This document shows, piece after piece, positions 17,800 to 26,239 of a DNA stretch of 64,000 bases. Positions within the stretch are counted from its first letter, which is position 1, and the number at the start of each line of letters is the position of its first letter. The notes below the pieces were generated by a model. The model was not told the DNA's origin. It saw only the letters and a list, made by a program, of their open reading frames with translations, and made no database searches. Source of the DNA: JASLEW01 sp963732005 (GTDB taxonomy: Bacteria > Acidobacteriota > Thermoanaerobaculia > Multivoradales > UBA5704); contig CAVSXT010000005.1 in NCBI GenBank assembly GCA_963732005.1, positions 682,001-746,000 of the forward strand, read 5' to 3'. Position numbers and translations under genes: made by a program.

Positions 17800-19018
17800 T
17801 CAGTGAACATCTGCATCGGACGCTATTTTTTGCTTAATTAACGCAGCTAGCTTGGCCGGCGTCAGAACCCGGAGATCCAAGAAGCCGATCGTGGGCGGAA
17901 GGCCCGGAATCTCCGTGTTGTCGAACCGGACCGGCAGCAAGCAACTCCCACTGCCACCGATGAGGTTTGCTATCGCAAACCGCTTTTCGTGGGTCGGCCA
18001 AGCCTTTTCTGCGTAGTGCTTGGAGGCGAAGAGAACGACGAAGCGAGAATCCTTAGAGTAGACATTCCCTAGGTGCTCTGCAAGATCTGCTCCCCAGAGC
18101 TTAACCTCTTCGAAGCGATCGTAGAACACCTCGACCTTCATCTCCCTAAGCAACTCGGCGACTTGGTCGACGTAATCTCTATCCTCGCCTGCGAAGGAGA
18201 GCGCTACATCATAGAGTTTTCGAGTACTATCACGCTTCTTAGCGGCTCGAGCACCTTTCGCCTCCTGTACCGAGGTAGTACTACTAGCTCCTGGCTCAGG
18301 GGCAGCTCTCTCCGCATGAACATACGCCGCTTTCTCGTTGCGGACGCGAAAACCCAGCCCATCTAATGCTGTTGCCGTGCGTTCAAGTTCCTGGCGCCGA
18401 ACAACCACTCGCTCGCGTACGCTCGCCTCAAGCCTCGAATTGAAACCACTGACCTGATCATTAACCGATGGAAGCCAGTCGCCAAGGTTCTTAAGGTCGC
18501 GCTCGAATTGCCTTTTCGCCTCATCGACATTCCTGTCTGGGCATCCATATGAGAACAATAGCTCGTTGCCATGGACGACCGCCATGGGAACATTTAGGCT
18601 ATAGTGATTCGGTCTACATCGAAACAATTCGGGGTCACCAGAGAACGGCACTGCGAAAGTGATCTCCAAACCGTCCATGTGCAAGGGGCCAAAACTGCTC
18701 CCGAGGGCGCGCATAGGATCGTGACTCACGTCGATTTTTGCATCTTCCGACGATACGGAAATTCCTGATTCGATGAGTTGTATGGGCTCGATCAGAGAGC
18801 TGCGTCGCTACCGATGCGGCGAGGAACCCGTCTGACTCAGACTGAAAGCGAGCCTTATCGAGAGCAATTACTGAATCGGGAACCCTTTCGAGTTGCCCCT
18901 GCAGCACGAAGTGAAGAGCGAGGTCTGAGAACAAGGGGACCGCGTTGTGAGTAATGACCATTATCTTATCAGCATTAACAAAAATTATCGATGCCGCCAG
19001 CATTGAGGCAGAACCCAC
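17800..19018 (-). CDS. TIR-domain effector protein with novel N-terminal domain (frameshift at 18790)
   Basis: From ATG 19018 the protein begins ASIIFVNADKIMVITHNAVP. The frame breaks at 18790, where one extra base (CTC-G-ATC on the plus strand) shifts it. Removing that base joins ASVATQLSD to EPIQLIESGISVSS and on to a stop at 17800, about 405 residues. Residues about 1-150 form an unrecognised N-terminal domain. A coiled coil follows (about 165-225). Residues about 265-395 are a TIR domain: KLYDVALSFAGEDRDYVDQV, FYDRFEEVKLWG, RFVVLFASKHYAEKAWPTHE. The Glu of WPTHEKRF fits the catalytic Glu of NAD-cleaving TIR domains. Bacterial TIR proteins of this kind are anti-phage effectors that deplete NAD. 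It faces the unknown gene end to end (32 bases apart) in low-GC DNA. Confidence 0.75.
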
Positions 19019-19251
19019 AAAGGCATCGCCATTAACGGCTGCGGCTAGAGGCTAGCCTAGCCTAACACACGGCACTCGGAAGCCGCCCAAGGGAGATCGA
19101 CTTGTATGCGCTGGCCTGAGCGAACCTCACCCCGCTACAGCACGCTTCGATGAGACCTACGGTGATTACCCAGTGCTTACCTAGCCACAACTCACGGCAA
19201 CGCCCAGCGTCAGCCATATCCACTAAGCTGATGTATTTACTATAGTTTACA
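19019..19251. other. Low-GC gene-free stretch upstream of TIR gene
   Basis: This holds the presumed promoter of the minus-strand TIR gene. It also runs up to the tRNA-Phe fragment. I see no gene or clear terminator. Confidence 0.35.
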
Positions 19252-19300
19252 TGGTGCCCAGGGACGGAATTGAACCGCCGACCCCGTGATTTTCAGTCAC
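19252..19300 (-). tRNA. 3' half of tRNA-Phe(GAA), probable attachment-site remnant
   Basis: The minus strand carries the anticodon loop CTGAAAA (19290-19296, anticodon GAA) in a GTGA/TCAC stem. A T-arm with GGTTCAATTCC follows, then the acceptor 3' strand CCTGGGC, A73 and encoded CCA. The matching 5' acceptor GCCCAGG and a D-arm are absent; the sequence instead runs within 20 bases into the stop codon of the GGDEF gene. It cannot fold as a full tRNA. The retained part (anticodon loop to CCA) is just what tyrosine recombinases use as att core. Confidence 0.65.
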
Positions 19301-19317
19301 TTCACCGCTCTCCGCCC

Positions 19318-20457
19318 TCACGCCGCCCACACGCGGTCGCGGGAGCGGCCTTCTTGCTTGCTGCGGTAGAGGGCCTGGTCGGCTCGGCTGGTGACCTCGG
19401 AGAGGCTCTTGCCGTGCTTGGGGAACGCCGCCACTCCCATCGAAACCGAAATCGGCAGGAGGGTCGTGGCGTCGAGGCGGAGCGGATGCTCTCCCAGATA
19501 GGTGCGCACTCGGCGGCAGTAGGCCAGGGCACCGGCCTCCGAGGCACTGGCCAGACGGACGATGAACTCGTCGCCACCGATGCGGGAACAGAGATCGTCG
19601 CCACTGCGGGCGGCACTGCGGATGGCGTCGGCGACGGTGCGGATCAGGTCCGAACCGATGGCGTGACCGTGGGTGTCGTTGACTTGCTTGAGATGGTCGG
19701 CGTCCACCATGACGATGGTGTAAAAGCCGCCGAGCTTGCTGCGCAGGTCGGCGGCGATGGTGAAGTAGCGCAGGTTGGGCAGACCCGTCAGGGCGTCGGT
19801 GTGGGCCGCCAGGAACAACGACTGATGGAGGCTCGCGCCCAGGGTTCCCGCCTCGGCGGAGAAGTAGGCCACCAACCAGACGCCGGCAAGCGGCCAAACC
19901 AGGTTCCCGACCAGGCTCAGCACGTCCCAGCTTGGCGACGCGGCACCGTTGCCGCTGGGGGTACCGGCTCCCAGCGGCAGGATGATGCCCAACACCAGGA
20001 TGGTGATGGCGACGGCCTTGCCGTAGGTCTGCCGCCGGCTCGTGGACGGGGTGCTGGCATAGAGGACGATGTAGTAGAGAAAGAAGAAGGGACTGACGGT
20101 CGCCCCGGTGAACAACACCACGGCCGTGATCCAGGAGAGGTCGATGCCGTTCTCGGCCCACATCCGCTCCTCGACGGTGAAGCGGGCGAAGAACCGCGAG
20201 TGCAGCGCCAGGGTGTAGAGCACCATGGCGGCCGCCAACACCAGGAGTGTCCCCAGGTCGGACCCCAGCCGTACGTCGCCGGCGAGCACCGCGGAGAGTT
20301 TGACGCCGTGCGCCAGCAGGCCGTAAAGCACGACCAGGGCCGCGGCCAGCCAGTGCAGGTTGCGCACCAGCTGCGAGTAGGAGTGGAAGCGCTCGCGCTC
20401 GATGGCCGACAGAGCGCCAGTGCTCTCCAGGGTGCGGAGGGCGGTTTCTTCGGCCAT
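19318..20457 (-). CDS. Membrane-bound GGDEF diguanylate cyclase
   Basis: This 379-residue protein starts at ATG 20457. Residues about 30-200 hold five to six membrane spans (LHWLAAALVVLYGLLAHGV; LLVLAAAMVLYTLALHS; ITAVVLFTGATVSPFFFLYY; AVAITILVLGIILPLGAG; WPLAGVWLVAYFSAEAGTL). A GGDEF domain follows (about 210-375): TDALTGLPNLRYF, VMVDADHLKQVNDTHGH, then the intact active loop RIGGDEFIVRL. It should make cyclic di-GMP from two GTP. I see no RxxD inhibitory site immediately upstream of GGDEF. The gene stands alone; its stop codon lies 18 bases from the tRNA-Phe fragment, so it is the first gene outside the accessory region. Confidence 0.9.
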   Translation of the reverse strand: MAEETALRTLESTGALSAIERERFHSYSQLVRNLHWLAAALVVLYGLLAHGVKLSAVLAGDVRLGSDLGTLLVLAAAMVLYTLALHSRFFARFTVEERMWAENGIDLSWITAVVLFTGATVSPFFFLYYIVLYASTPSTSRRQTYGKAVAITILVLGIILPLGAGTPSGNGAASPSWDVLSLVGNLVWPLAGVWLVAYFSAEAGTLGASLHQSLFLAAHTDALTGLPNLRYFTIAADLRSKLGGFYTIVMVDADHLKQVNDTHGHAIGSDLIRTVADAIRSAARSGDDLCSRIGGDEFIVRLASASEAGALAYCRRVRTYLGEHPLRLDATTLLPISVSMGVAAFPKHGKSLSEVTSRADQALYRSKQEGRSRDRVWAA

Positions 20458-20597
20458 CGGGATCTCGGTCGCTGGGGAGATTATAGCAAGCCCGCGATAC
20501 GACGGCGGCATCCGCTCGGCGGACAAAACGGCCGCAGTGGAGAGCAGGGGAGGGGAAGGGGGAGCCCAAGCCCCGCGGAGCCAACTAGAATGGCAGT

Positions 20598-20855
20598 ATG
20601 ACCGCGGCACGACGGACTCTTGGCTGTTGGGTGCTGTCGGCGTTCCTGCAACGCGACTGCGATCCGAGCTATCCGCGCCTGCCTCGGGAGGTCTGGAGCG
20701 TCCGCCCACTCAGCGCGCGCGAGGCGGCGGCGCTCAACCCGCTGGCCTGCCTGGCTTCCCTGGGACTGACCCTGGCGCCGCTGACCAACCTGCGCTGGCT
20801 CCCGGCAGCCGCCGCGGCGCCGGCGGCAGGGGCCTGGCGCCTCGGCGGTCGTTGA
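20598..20855 (+). CDS. Possible small hypothetical protein
   Basis: An open frame of 85 codons starts at ATG 20598, divergent from the GGDEF gene. The product has a short hydrophobic run (NPLACLASLGLTLAPLTNL) and an Ala-rich end but no known motif. High GC makes chance open frames common here, so support is weak. The remaining 20458-20940 stretch would hold the divergent promoters of the cyclase and pspA genes. Confidence 0.25.
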   Translation: MTAARRTLGCWVLSAFLQRDCDPSYPRLPREVWSVRPLSAREAAALNPLACLASLGLTLAPLTNLRWLPAAAAAPAAGAWRLGGR

Positions 20856-20940
20856 CAGTCCGGCGGCGACCGCCTAGGCTCGGCCTGGTCCACTGCAGGT
20901 GTCAACGCCGGCGGCAGTCGGCTGCCCGCGAGGAGGAGCT

Positions 20941-21711
20941 ATGTTCGAGCGGATCTCCCGCCTTTTCAAATCGTGGCTCGGCTTCTTCATCTCCTTTGCC
21001 GAAGACCCGGAAGTCATGCTGCAGCAGTCGATCGAGGAGATGCGCAACACCCTGCCGCGCCTGAATCAGGTGCTGGTCACGACCCGCGCCACCTCGATCC
21101 GCCTGGAGCAGGAGAAGGACGAGCTGGCGTCCAAAGAGAAGCAGCTGACCGCCTCGATCCAGGCAGCGCTCAAGGAGGGCAGCCCCGAATCGCGGCACAT
21201 CGCCGAGGACAACGCCGTGATGCTGCAGCAGGTGCGGCAGGACCTGGCTTCGACCCGCGATCAGCTGGAGGCCGCCAATCACGCCTTCGAAAACGCCCAG
21301 CTCTCGGTCGAGGACATCAAGTCCAAGCTCCGCGACAAGATCGAGCAGAGCCGCCGGGCAATCCAGGAGTCGAAGAAGGCCGCGGTGATGAAGAGCGCCG
21401 CCTCGGCGCTGGCCGAGCTCGACAGCTACGGCACCGCCGCCACCACCGACAAGTACCTCGACCAGATCAAGCAGCGCGCCGCCGAGGCCAAGGCGGCGGT
21501 CGAGGTCGCGACCGGCGGCATGAACGTCGAGCGGATCAAGAACGAGCACGCCGCCCGCCGCCTGCAGGCACAGTCGATCCTGACCGAGTTCGAGACCGAG
21601 ATGGGGCTGCGCCCACCTGACGCCGCCAAGGAGGCGGCACCGTTCCCGACCGGGGCCGCCTCCGATACCGCCGCCACCCCCGCTCCCGAAAAGGCAAAGG
21701 AAGGGCCGTAG
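20941..21711 (+). CDS. pspA: PspA/IM30-family membrane-associated protein
   Basis: This is a 256-residue PspA/Vipp1-type protein with an ideal ribosome binding site (GAGGAGGAGCT) before ATG 20941. The N-terminal amphipathic helix (MFERISRLFKSWLGFFISFA) binds stressed membrane. The rest is the long coiled-coil hairpin (VMLQQSIEEMRNTLPRLNQV; LEQEKDELASKEKQLTASIQ) that forms ESCRT-III-like rods. The C-terminus (about 225-256) is Pro/Ala-rich and disordered. No PspF or PspBC genes are nearby; instead an AAA+ ATPase follows on the same strand, about 70 bases or less away. This suggests a PspA-ATPase membrane-remodelling pair. Confidence 0.9.
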   Translation: MFERISRLFKSWLGFFISFAEDPEVMLQQSIEEMRNTLPRLNQVLVTTRATSIRLEQEKDELASKEKQLTASIQAALKEGSPESRHIAEDNAVMLQQVRQDLASTRDQLEAANHAFENAQLSVEDIKSKLRDKIEQSRRAIQESKKAAVMKSAASALAELDSYGTAATTDKYLDQIKQRAAEAKAAVEVATGGMNVERIKNEHAARRLQAQSILTEFETEMGLRPPDAAKEAAPFPTGAASDTAATPAPEKAKEGP

Positions 21712-21779
21712 CGCTGCCGCCCGCCGCCGCTCCCTCCCCGGCCTTCCTGGCCGCGCTGCCTCCGTGGGCCGCGGACCTG

Positions 21780-23600
21780 GTGCGCGCCGTCTGGGCCAAG
21801 CAGGCCAACGTCTTCATCCTGCACGGCATGCCGGCCGACCTGGTGCCGGTGAAGGCCCCGCCGCTCCAAGCAGCGGGCAGGGACCCGGCGCTGCCGCCGG
21901 CGATGCCCGGCGGGGTCCCGGCGGAGGCGACGCCCGGCGGCTTCCCGGCGCAGACGACGCCTGGCGGGATCCCGGTGCCCCACGCCACCGTCGCCACGCG
22001 CTTCTATCAGCTCGAGGACTTCCTGCAGCAGGAGCTCTTCAGCGGCTGGGGATCGATCCTGACCTACAACCGCGCCGAGGGCATCGGCTTCGGCAACGCC
22101 GCGACGCGCAGCCACTTCCAGGACAAGGTGCGGGCCTACGACTCGGTCCACGGCACCTCTTGGTCGCAGGGGCTGCCGCGCGACCCGCTCAACAGCTTCG
22201 CGCTGCTCGAGGCCTACTTCCGCCAGGCCAGCGCACAGTCGCCGGCACGGCCGGTGGCCCTGTTCGTCCCCTTTGCCGAGACCGTGGCGCCGGCCGCCGA
22301 GGCCGCCTACCGCACTCCCGAGGACCGGGCGGTGCTGGTCTACCTGCGGCGCTGGGCCCAGGACCCGGTGCTGCTGGCCAAGAACGTCGTGCTGGTGCTG
22401 ATCACCGAGAGCCTGGCCGATCTCGACCCGCAGCTGCGCCGCGCCCACGCCACCCGCGAGATCGAGATCCAACGGCCGGACACCGCCGAGCGCCTGGCCT
22501 TCCTGACCGCCGTGCGGCCGCCGGATTGGTACGCCGGCCACTCGGAGCTGCCTGCCGAGCGCCTGGCCGAGCTGACCGCCGGCATGAACCGCGTCCAGCT
22601 CGGCCAGCTGCTCGACGGCATCGACGCCTACGGCGAGACCCTGACCCGCGAGCGGGTGCGCGACATCAAGAAGGAGGTCATCGAGACCGAGGGCCTCGGC
22701 CTGCTGGAGTACGTCGAGCCCAAGTACGACCTGTCGATGGTCGCCGGCATGCCGGCGGTCAAGGAGCGGTTGCGCCGCGCGGCCCGAGCGGTCGCCCGCG
22801 GCAACACCGCCGCGGTACCCATGGGCTACCTGGTGTGCGGGCCGGTGGGCAGCGCCAAGACCTTCCTCGTCGAGTGCTTCGCCAAGGAGATCGGCATCCC
22901 CTGTGTGAAGCTCAAGAACTTCCGCTCCATGTGGGTGGGCTCGACCGAGTCCAACCTCGAACGCATCCTGAAGATCCTCTCCGCGCTGACCCCGGTCGGC
23001 GTGGTGGTCGACGAGGCCGACGCGGCACTGGGCAACCGCGAGGCGCAGGGCGACTCGGGGACGCAGAACCGGGTGTTCGCGCAAATCGCCGCCTTCATGG
23101 GCGATACCCGGCACCGCGGCCAGATCCTCTGGTTCCTGATCACCGCCAGGCCGGATCTGCTGCCCATCGACCTCAAGCGCCAGGGCAGGGCCGAGGAGCA
23201 CATCCCGCTCTTCTACCCGGAGACCGCCGCCGAGTACGACGAGATCTTCCAGGTGATGGTCAAGAAGCTGGATCTCCATACCCCGGTCGAACGCATCTCA
23301 GAGATCGCCGCCGAGCCGCAGCTGCTCGGGCTCTCCGGCTCCGACCTGGAGGCGGTGCTGGTGCGGGCGGTCCTCGAAGCCGCAGCGGCCGGTGCCGCCG
23401 AGGTGGGCGCCGAGCACCTCCGCCTGGCCTTCGCCGATTTCATCCCCTCGGTCAACTCGCTCGAGCGCGAGCTGCAGGTACTCTACGCCGTGCTCGAGTC
23501 CACCAGCCGCAGTCTGCTGCCCGCCGCCTACCGCGACCTCGACCGCGGCACCATCCAGGCGCGGGTCCACGAAATCCGGATGGAGCTCCGGATGCAGTGA
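21780..23600 (+). CDS. AAA+ ATPase downstream of pspA
   Basis: The product is 606 residues from GTG 21780. Sensible in-frame sequence (FLAALPPWAADLVRAVW) continues upstream to about 21714, where a CTG follows GGAAGG, so the true start may be there. Residues about 1-330 form an N-terminal domain with a second P-loop-like fold but no obvious Walker A. The AAA+ core has Walker A CGPVGSAKTFL (about 354), Walker B VGVVVDEADAA (about 410) and a sensor/Arg-finger region ITARPDLLPIDLKRQGR. The lid helices LSGSDLEAVLVRAVLEAA follow. Classical FtsH/Vps4-like ATPases have similar cores. The pairing with PspA suggests a disassembly motor for PspA polymers, by analogy with Vps4 and ESCRT-III; this is inference. 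Confidence 0.8.
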   Translation: MRAVWAKQANVFILHGMPADLVPVKAPPLQAAGRDPALPPAMPGGVPAEATPGGFPAQTTPGGIPVPHATVATRFYQLEDFLQQELFSGWGSILTYNRAEGIGFGNAATRSHFQDKVRAYDSVHGTSWSQGLPRDPLNSFALLEAYFRQASAQSPARPVALFVPFAETVAPAAEAAYRTPEDRAVLVYLRRWAQDPVLLAKNVVLVLITESLADLDPQLRRAHATREIEIQRPDTAERLAFLTAVRPPDWYAGHSELPAERLAELTAGMNRVQLGQLLDGIDAYGETLTRERVRDIKKEVIETEGLGLLEYVEPKYDLSMVAGMPAVKERLRRAARAVARGNTAAVPMGYLVCGPVGSAKTFLVECFAKEIGIPCVKLKNFRSMWVGSTESNLERILKILSALTPVGVVVDEADAALGNREAQGDSGTQNRVFAQIAAFMGDTRHRGQILWFLITARPDLLPIDLKRQGRAEEHIPLFYPETAAEYDEIFQVMVKKLDLHTPVERISEIAAEPQLLGLSGSDLEAVLVRAVLEAAAAGAAEVGAEHLRLAFADFIPSVNSLERELQVLYAVLESTSRSLLPAAYRDLDRGTIQARVHEIRMELRMQ

Positions 23601-23646
23601 CTGGTATAGTGCGCCTCCTTCGCGAGCGTCGTGGGGTACCCTGACC

Positions 23647-25996
23647 ATGCACCAGAGCCTGCCGTCGTTACAGTGTCCCCGCATCGCGTCCGGCCGGCGC
23701 CGCCTCGCAACCCATCTGCTCGCCGCCGCGGCGCTGGCATGGCTGATCGGCGGTCCGGCCGTGGCGGCTCGAAGCCGCCTCCGGACCGGTTTCCTCCCGC
23801 AAGCTGGTGATCCTCGGTTTCGACGGCGCCGACGCCAAGCTCACCCGGCAATGGATGGACGAGGGCAAGCTGCCGAACCTGGCGAAGCTGGCCCACCAGG
23901 GCAGCTTCGCGCCGCTGCTGTCGACGATCCCGTCGCAGACGCCGGTGTCGTGGTCGACCTTTTCGACCGGCTTGAACCCCGGCCGCCACGGCATCTTCGA
24001 CTTCCTGAAGCGCGACCCGCAGACCTACCGGCCGAGCTTCGCCGCCTTCGACGAGAAGCAGGAGCCGTTCCTGTGGGGCAAGAGCAACGGCTGGATCGTG
24101 GGGGCGATCGCCGGCGTCGCGGTATGCCTGCTGGCGCTGCTGGCGGCGGCCCTGCTGCGACGGTCCAGGCCGCCGCGGGAGGGCCGGCGGGGAGGCGCCG
24201 CGGTGACCTTGGTCGCGGCTCTGCTGGCCGGCATCGCCGCCGGCGCGGTGGCCGGTTACGGCGCCGACCGGATGCTGCCCAAGCAGCGCCCGGTGGCCTT
24301 CAACCGGCAGCGCGGCGACACCTTCTGGGCGATCCTCGGCCATGCCGGCAAGCGGGTGCGGGTGATGCGGGTGCCGGTGACCTTTCCGCCGAAACCCTAC
24401 GAGGATGGCCAGCTGCTCAGCGGGCTCGGGGTTCCCGACCTGTCGAAGCGCATCGGCAAGCCGTTCTACTTCACCTCCGAGCTGTTCTTCACCCCCAAGG
24501 GCGGCGGCGACTTCAAGGTCGAGGTGGTCGAGCTGCCCGACAACAAGGGCGTCATCGATACCGAGATCAAGGAGATCCCCAACGACCTGTTCCCCGGTCA
24601 CGGCGACTTCGTCACCATCCCGATGCGGCTGAGCGTCGCCCCCGACCGCGGCAGCGTGCGCATCCAGGTGTCGGGCAACGACCTGAGCCTGAAGGCCGGC
24701 GAGTGGAGCGGCTGGGTGCGCTTCGTCTTCCCGTTCAACTCGCTGATCAAGGTGCACGGCATCGGCAGGTTCCGGGTGCTCTCGGTCAGCCCCGAGCTGC
24801 GGCTCTACCTGTCGCCGATCCAGCTCGATCCCGAGAAGCTGCCGCCCGGCCTCGCCATCACCACGCCGGGGTCCTTCGTCGACCGGCTCACCGGGCGCTT
24901 CGGGCTGTTCAAGACCATCGGCTGGCAGATCGACACCTGGTCGCTGACCGACGGCACCACCGATGAGCAGGTGTTCCTCGAGGACGTGCAGGCGACCGTC
25001 GACAAGGACCGCGAGATGCTGCGCGGCCAGCTCGCCGACGACGACTGGGACGTGCTGGTGCAGTACTTCGAGTTCACCGACCGGGTGCAGCACATGATGT
25101 TCCGGTTCCTCGACCCCAAGCATCCGCTCTACACCGCGGAGGGGGCGCGGCGCTGGGGGCCGTCGGTGCTGCAGGCCTACCAGCAGATGGATGCCATCGT
25201 CGGCGAGACGATGGCGAAGATGCCCGCGAACGCCGCGCTGATGGTGCTCTCGGACCACGGCTTCGCTTCCTTCCGGCGCGGCATGAACTACAACACCTGG
25301 CTGGCGACCACCGGCCTGATGGCGCTCACCGGCGAGGACAGCAAGCGGATGAACCTCGAGGACCTGTTCGGCCAGGGCGACTTCTTCGTCAACGTCGACT
25401 GGTCGAAGACCAAGGCCTACGCGCTGGGCCTGGGGCAGATCTACATCAATCTCGCCGGCCGCGAGGGCAAGGGGATCGTGCAGCCGGGCGCCGAGTACCG
25501 GAAGGTCGAGGAAGCCATCCGCTCCGGCCTCGAGGCCTACGTCGATCCGGCCACCGGCGAGCACCCGGTGGCGCACGTCTTCACCCGCGAGGAGGCGTAC
25601 GGCACCTTCGACCCCGAGCTGATCCCCGACCTCATCCCCTCCAACAACGAGGGCTACCGGGTGGGCTGGCAGGACACCCTGGGCGGCATCGGCAAGAACA
25701 TCGTCGAGCCGAACGACCAGATCTGGTCGGGCGACCACTGCTCGGTGTATCCGCCGCTGGTCAAGGGGATCCTGTTCACCAACTTCAAGCTCAATCCCGC
25801 CAGCATTGCCAGCGGCGCCAGCGGTGCCAATGGCGCCACCGGCGCCAAAGCCTCCAACGCCGGCGATGGCTACAACGTCGCCAACGCCGCCGAAGCCAAG
25901 ATGGGCGACGTCATGCCGACCATCCTGGACCTCTACGGCGTCCAGCCGACCGAGCGCCTGGACGGCAAGAGCCTGCTGCCACCGCCGCATCCCTGA
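23647..25996 (+). CDS. Alkaline-phosphatase-superfamily phosphodiesterase with inserted membrane span (frameshift at 23771)
   Basis: ATG 23647 opens a signal sequence (LLAAAALAWLIGGPAVAA). An extra G at 23771 (CTC-G-AAG) shifts the frame; without it the chain reads VAAQAASGPVSSRKLVILGF and stays open to 25996, about 782 residues. Metal and nucleophile motifs of the type I phosphodiesterase/nucleotide pyrophosphatase group are present: GFDGADAK, SQTPVSWSTFSTGLNPGRHG (Thr nucleophile), FEFTDRVQHMMFRFLD and LSDHGFASF. About residues 150-210 carry one or two membrane segments (GAIAGVAVCLLALLAAALL; VTLVAALLAGIAAGAVAGYG) inserted inside the enzyme domain. The substrate is unknown. The gene begins 46 bases after the ATPase gene and may belong to the same operon. 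Confidence 0.85.
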
Positions 25997-26239
25997 GCTG
26001 GCGCCGGCACGCCGAGCGCCGGCTGGTCTCCGCCTTCCCCGCCGTCTCCCGATCCCTCGTCCCGCCCGGTCCGCAAGCGCGGCAGCGCCGCCGCGGCGCG
26101 CGCCGCGTTGTCCAGCCTCCGGCGGGCTTCGCCGCCGGCCCGAGGCCGGCCAAGGTTGCGGCATAGAGGGCCGGCATCGCCCTTTCCTAGACTCCCCGCA
26201 CGATCGCCCACGATCGCCGCTCGAGAGGGGAGGCAAACG

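Noticed and set aside
19252..19300. Functional tRNA-Phe gene
   Set aside because: The 5' acceptor strand and D-arm are missing, so a cloverleaf cannot form.
24049..24290. Two separate genes split by the hydrophobic insert in the phosphodiesterase
   Set aside because: The reading frame is continuous across the insert and catalytic motifs on both sides are needed for one active site.
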